NCBI GenBank assembly: GCA_034430275.1
Contig: DAOUEW010000208.1
Coordinates: forward strand, 1 to 5,188
Direction: 5' to 3'
DNA: 5,188 nucleotides
DNA from: JAUVXJ01 sp034430275
GTDB lineage: Bacteria; Chloroflexota; Anaerolineae; UBA7937; B3-Chlor
The position numbers and the translations under genes were made by a program. Under the pieces are notes generated by a model. The model searched no databases and was not told the DNA's origin. It saw nothing but the letters and a program-made list of their open reading frames with translations. This document shows, one piece after another, positions 4,506-5,188 of the stretch; position 1 is the first letter of the stretch; each line of letters starts with the position of its first letter.

Positions 4506-5188
4506 ATGGGAAGCCGAGTGGTTGGAAAGGGCTGGATACTTGTTCCGATTCTGAGCTTCGTGGCTGGGGTCTCGGTGGCCCTACTCGCCAGAGACTCTCT
4601 TCCGCTCTCCGCTGTGGTGCAGGGTTCCGCGGCGGAAACGGTGACCTCGATACAGCCGTCGCCAACGCGCCGCAGTATCTCGACGCCCACACCCACCCCG
4701 ACATCCTCTGCTATACCGATCCCACCTACCTCCACGCCCGTGCCCCCGACGCCGACTAGCACAGCGACATCGACGCCTACGCCTACGTCCACGCCCATCA
4801 CGCTGCCTTCAAGCACTGTCGCGGGCCCACCGGCAAAGCCACCCATCATCTCCCGGGCCGAGTGGGGCTCCATGGAGATCACCGAGGGATACGTACCCCA
4901 CACGGTGGACAGGATCACGCTACATCACGATGGCGCGGAGTTCTACGGGGGCGCCGAGGCACGTCTGAGAGGCCTCCAGAGTTGGTCCAGGAGGGTGCGA
5001 GGCTGGGTTGATATCCCATATCATTTCATGATCGATTTGGAGGGGAACATCTATCAGGCCCGCCCGCTGCGATACGTGGGCGATACGGCGACGGAGTACG
5101 ACCCCAAGGGGCACGCCCTGATCACGGTGATGGGCAACTACAACGTACAAGAGATAAACCAGGCGCAGTTGGCCGCCATCGTCGATCT
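4506..5188 (+). CDS. Membrane-anchored N-acetylmuramoyl-L-alanine amidase / PGRP-like protein (3' truncated by the window)
   Basis: Visible are 227 codons running off the right edge. Residues 1-8 are short and basic, 10-28 form a hydrophobic segment (WILVPILSFVAG and on) serving as an uncleaved anchor or signal peptide, 45-107 are a Thr/Pro/Ser-rich linker with TPTPT and STPTPTSTP runs, and from about 113 an Amidase_2/PGRP domain begins. Its signs are ISRAEWGS (115-122), TLHHDGA (H140 the likely first zinc ligand), DIPYHFMIDLEGNIYQAR (170-187; Y172 matching the T7 lysozyme catalytic Tyr) and GHALITVMGNYN. The family hydrolyses the amide between N-acetylmuramic acid and L-Ala of peptidoglycan, here on the outer face of the membrane. 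The C-terminal zinc ligands lie beyond the window, so catalytic competence cannot be judged. ATG 4506 is the first start after the upstream in-frame stop at 4404; its Shine-Dalgarno is weak (GGTGG). The gene is divergent from por and has no evident functional link to it. Confidence 0.85.
   Translation, partial: MGSRVVGKGWILVPILSFVAGVSVALLARDSLPLSAVVQGSAAETVTSIQPSPTRRSISTPTPTPTSSAIPIPPTSTPVPPTPTSTATSTPTPTSTPITLPSSTVAGPPAKPPIISRAEWGSMEITEGYVPHTVDRITLHHDGAEFYGGAEARLRGLQSWSRRVRGWVDIPYHFMIDLEGNIYQARPLRYVGDTATEYDPKGHALITVMGNYNVQEINQAQLAAIVD
4680..4799 (+). repeat. Low-complexity Thr/Pro/Ser-coding tract
   Basis: An imperfect run of ACG, CCC, CCT and TCC codons, with near-tandem ACGCCT units at 4773-4787, encodes the amidase linker. 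Both strands are free of stops over a long stretch here, which creates spurious minus-strand frames. Such tracts usually form flexible, often glycosylated spacers in secreted proteins. Confidence 0.65.

Noticed and set aside
4328..4918. Long minus-strand open frame rich in Gly and Val
   Set aside because: It is the complement of the Thr/Pro/Ser linker of the amidase. The GVGVGV pattern is the mirror of TP codons, and it resembles no known family.

Overview
The window looks like part of a GC-rich, anaerobic bacterial chromosome, most likely a member of the Chloroflexota. Two things suggest this. The gene at the left edge carries the tandem 'LTLFWQA' beta-sandwich modules that I associate with the C-termini of large membrane glycosyltransferase-like proteins of that phylum. 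The gene at the right edge is a membrane-anchored amidase with a long Thr/Pro/Ser linker, also common there. The lineage is an inference from protein style, with no marker gene to confirm it. The oxygen-sensitive ferredoxin-linked enzyme in the middle fits an anaerobe.

Layout. Positions 1-771 (+) hold the 3' end of a large protein of the tandem-module type. Positions 772-1057 form a convergent gap with a good intrinsic terminator for the minus-strand operon, a weak one for the plus-strand gene, and a perfect 18-bp palindrome. Positions 4165 down to 1058 (-) hold a complete four-gene operon, porG-porD-porA-porB, encoding a heterotetrameric 2-oxoacid:ferredoxin oxidoreductase (pyruvate synthase type). 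A sigma70-like promoter (TATAAT) lies upstream of porG. Positions 4166-4505 are a divergent intergenic region. Positions 4506-5188 (+) hold the 5' part of a membrane-anchored peptidoglycan amidase that runs off the window.

How the operon works. PorA and PorB form the thiamine-diphosphate catalytic core. PorB holds the four cysteines of the proximal 4Fe-4S cluster, PorD carries two more 4Fe-4S clusters that pass electrons to ferredoxin, and PorG is the gamma-domain partner. Together they interconvert 2-oxoacid + CoA + oxidised ferredoxin with acyl-CoA + CO2 + reduced ferredoxin.

The most notable observation is in porG. An in-frame TAG at 3689-3691 stops the protein at 158 residues, yet the same frame continues for 31 codons that match the normal PorG C-terminus and end in a second TAG directly abutting the porD ATG. 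This is a point nonsense mutation, a sequencing or assembly error, or readthrough. Second in interest is the 74-nt porA-porB gap, which can fold into two consecutive hairpins, the second burying the porB Shine-Dalgarno sequence. I saw no mobile element, CRISPR array, tRNA or rRNA, and no clearly new biological system.
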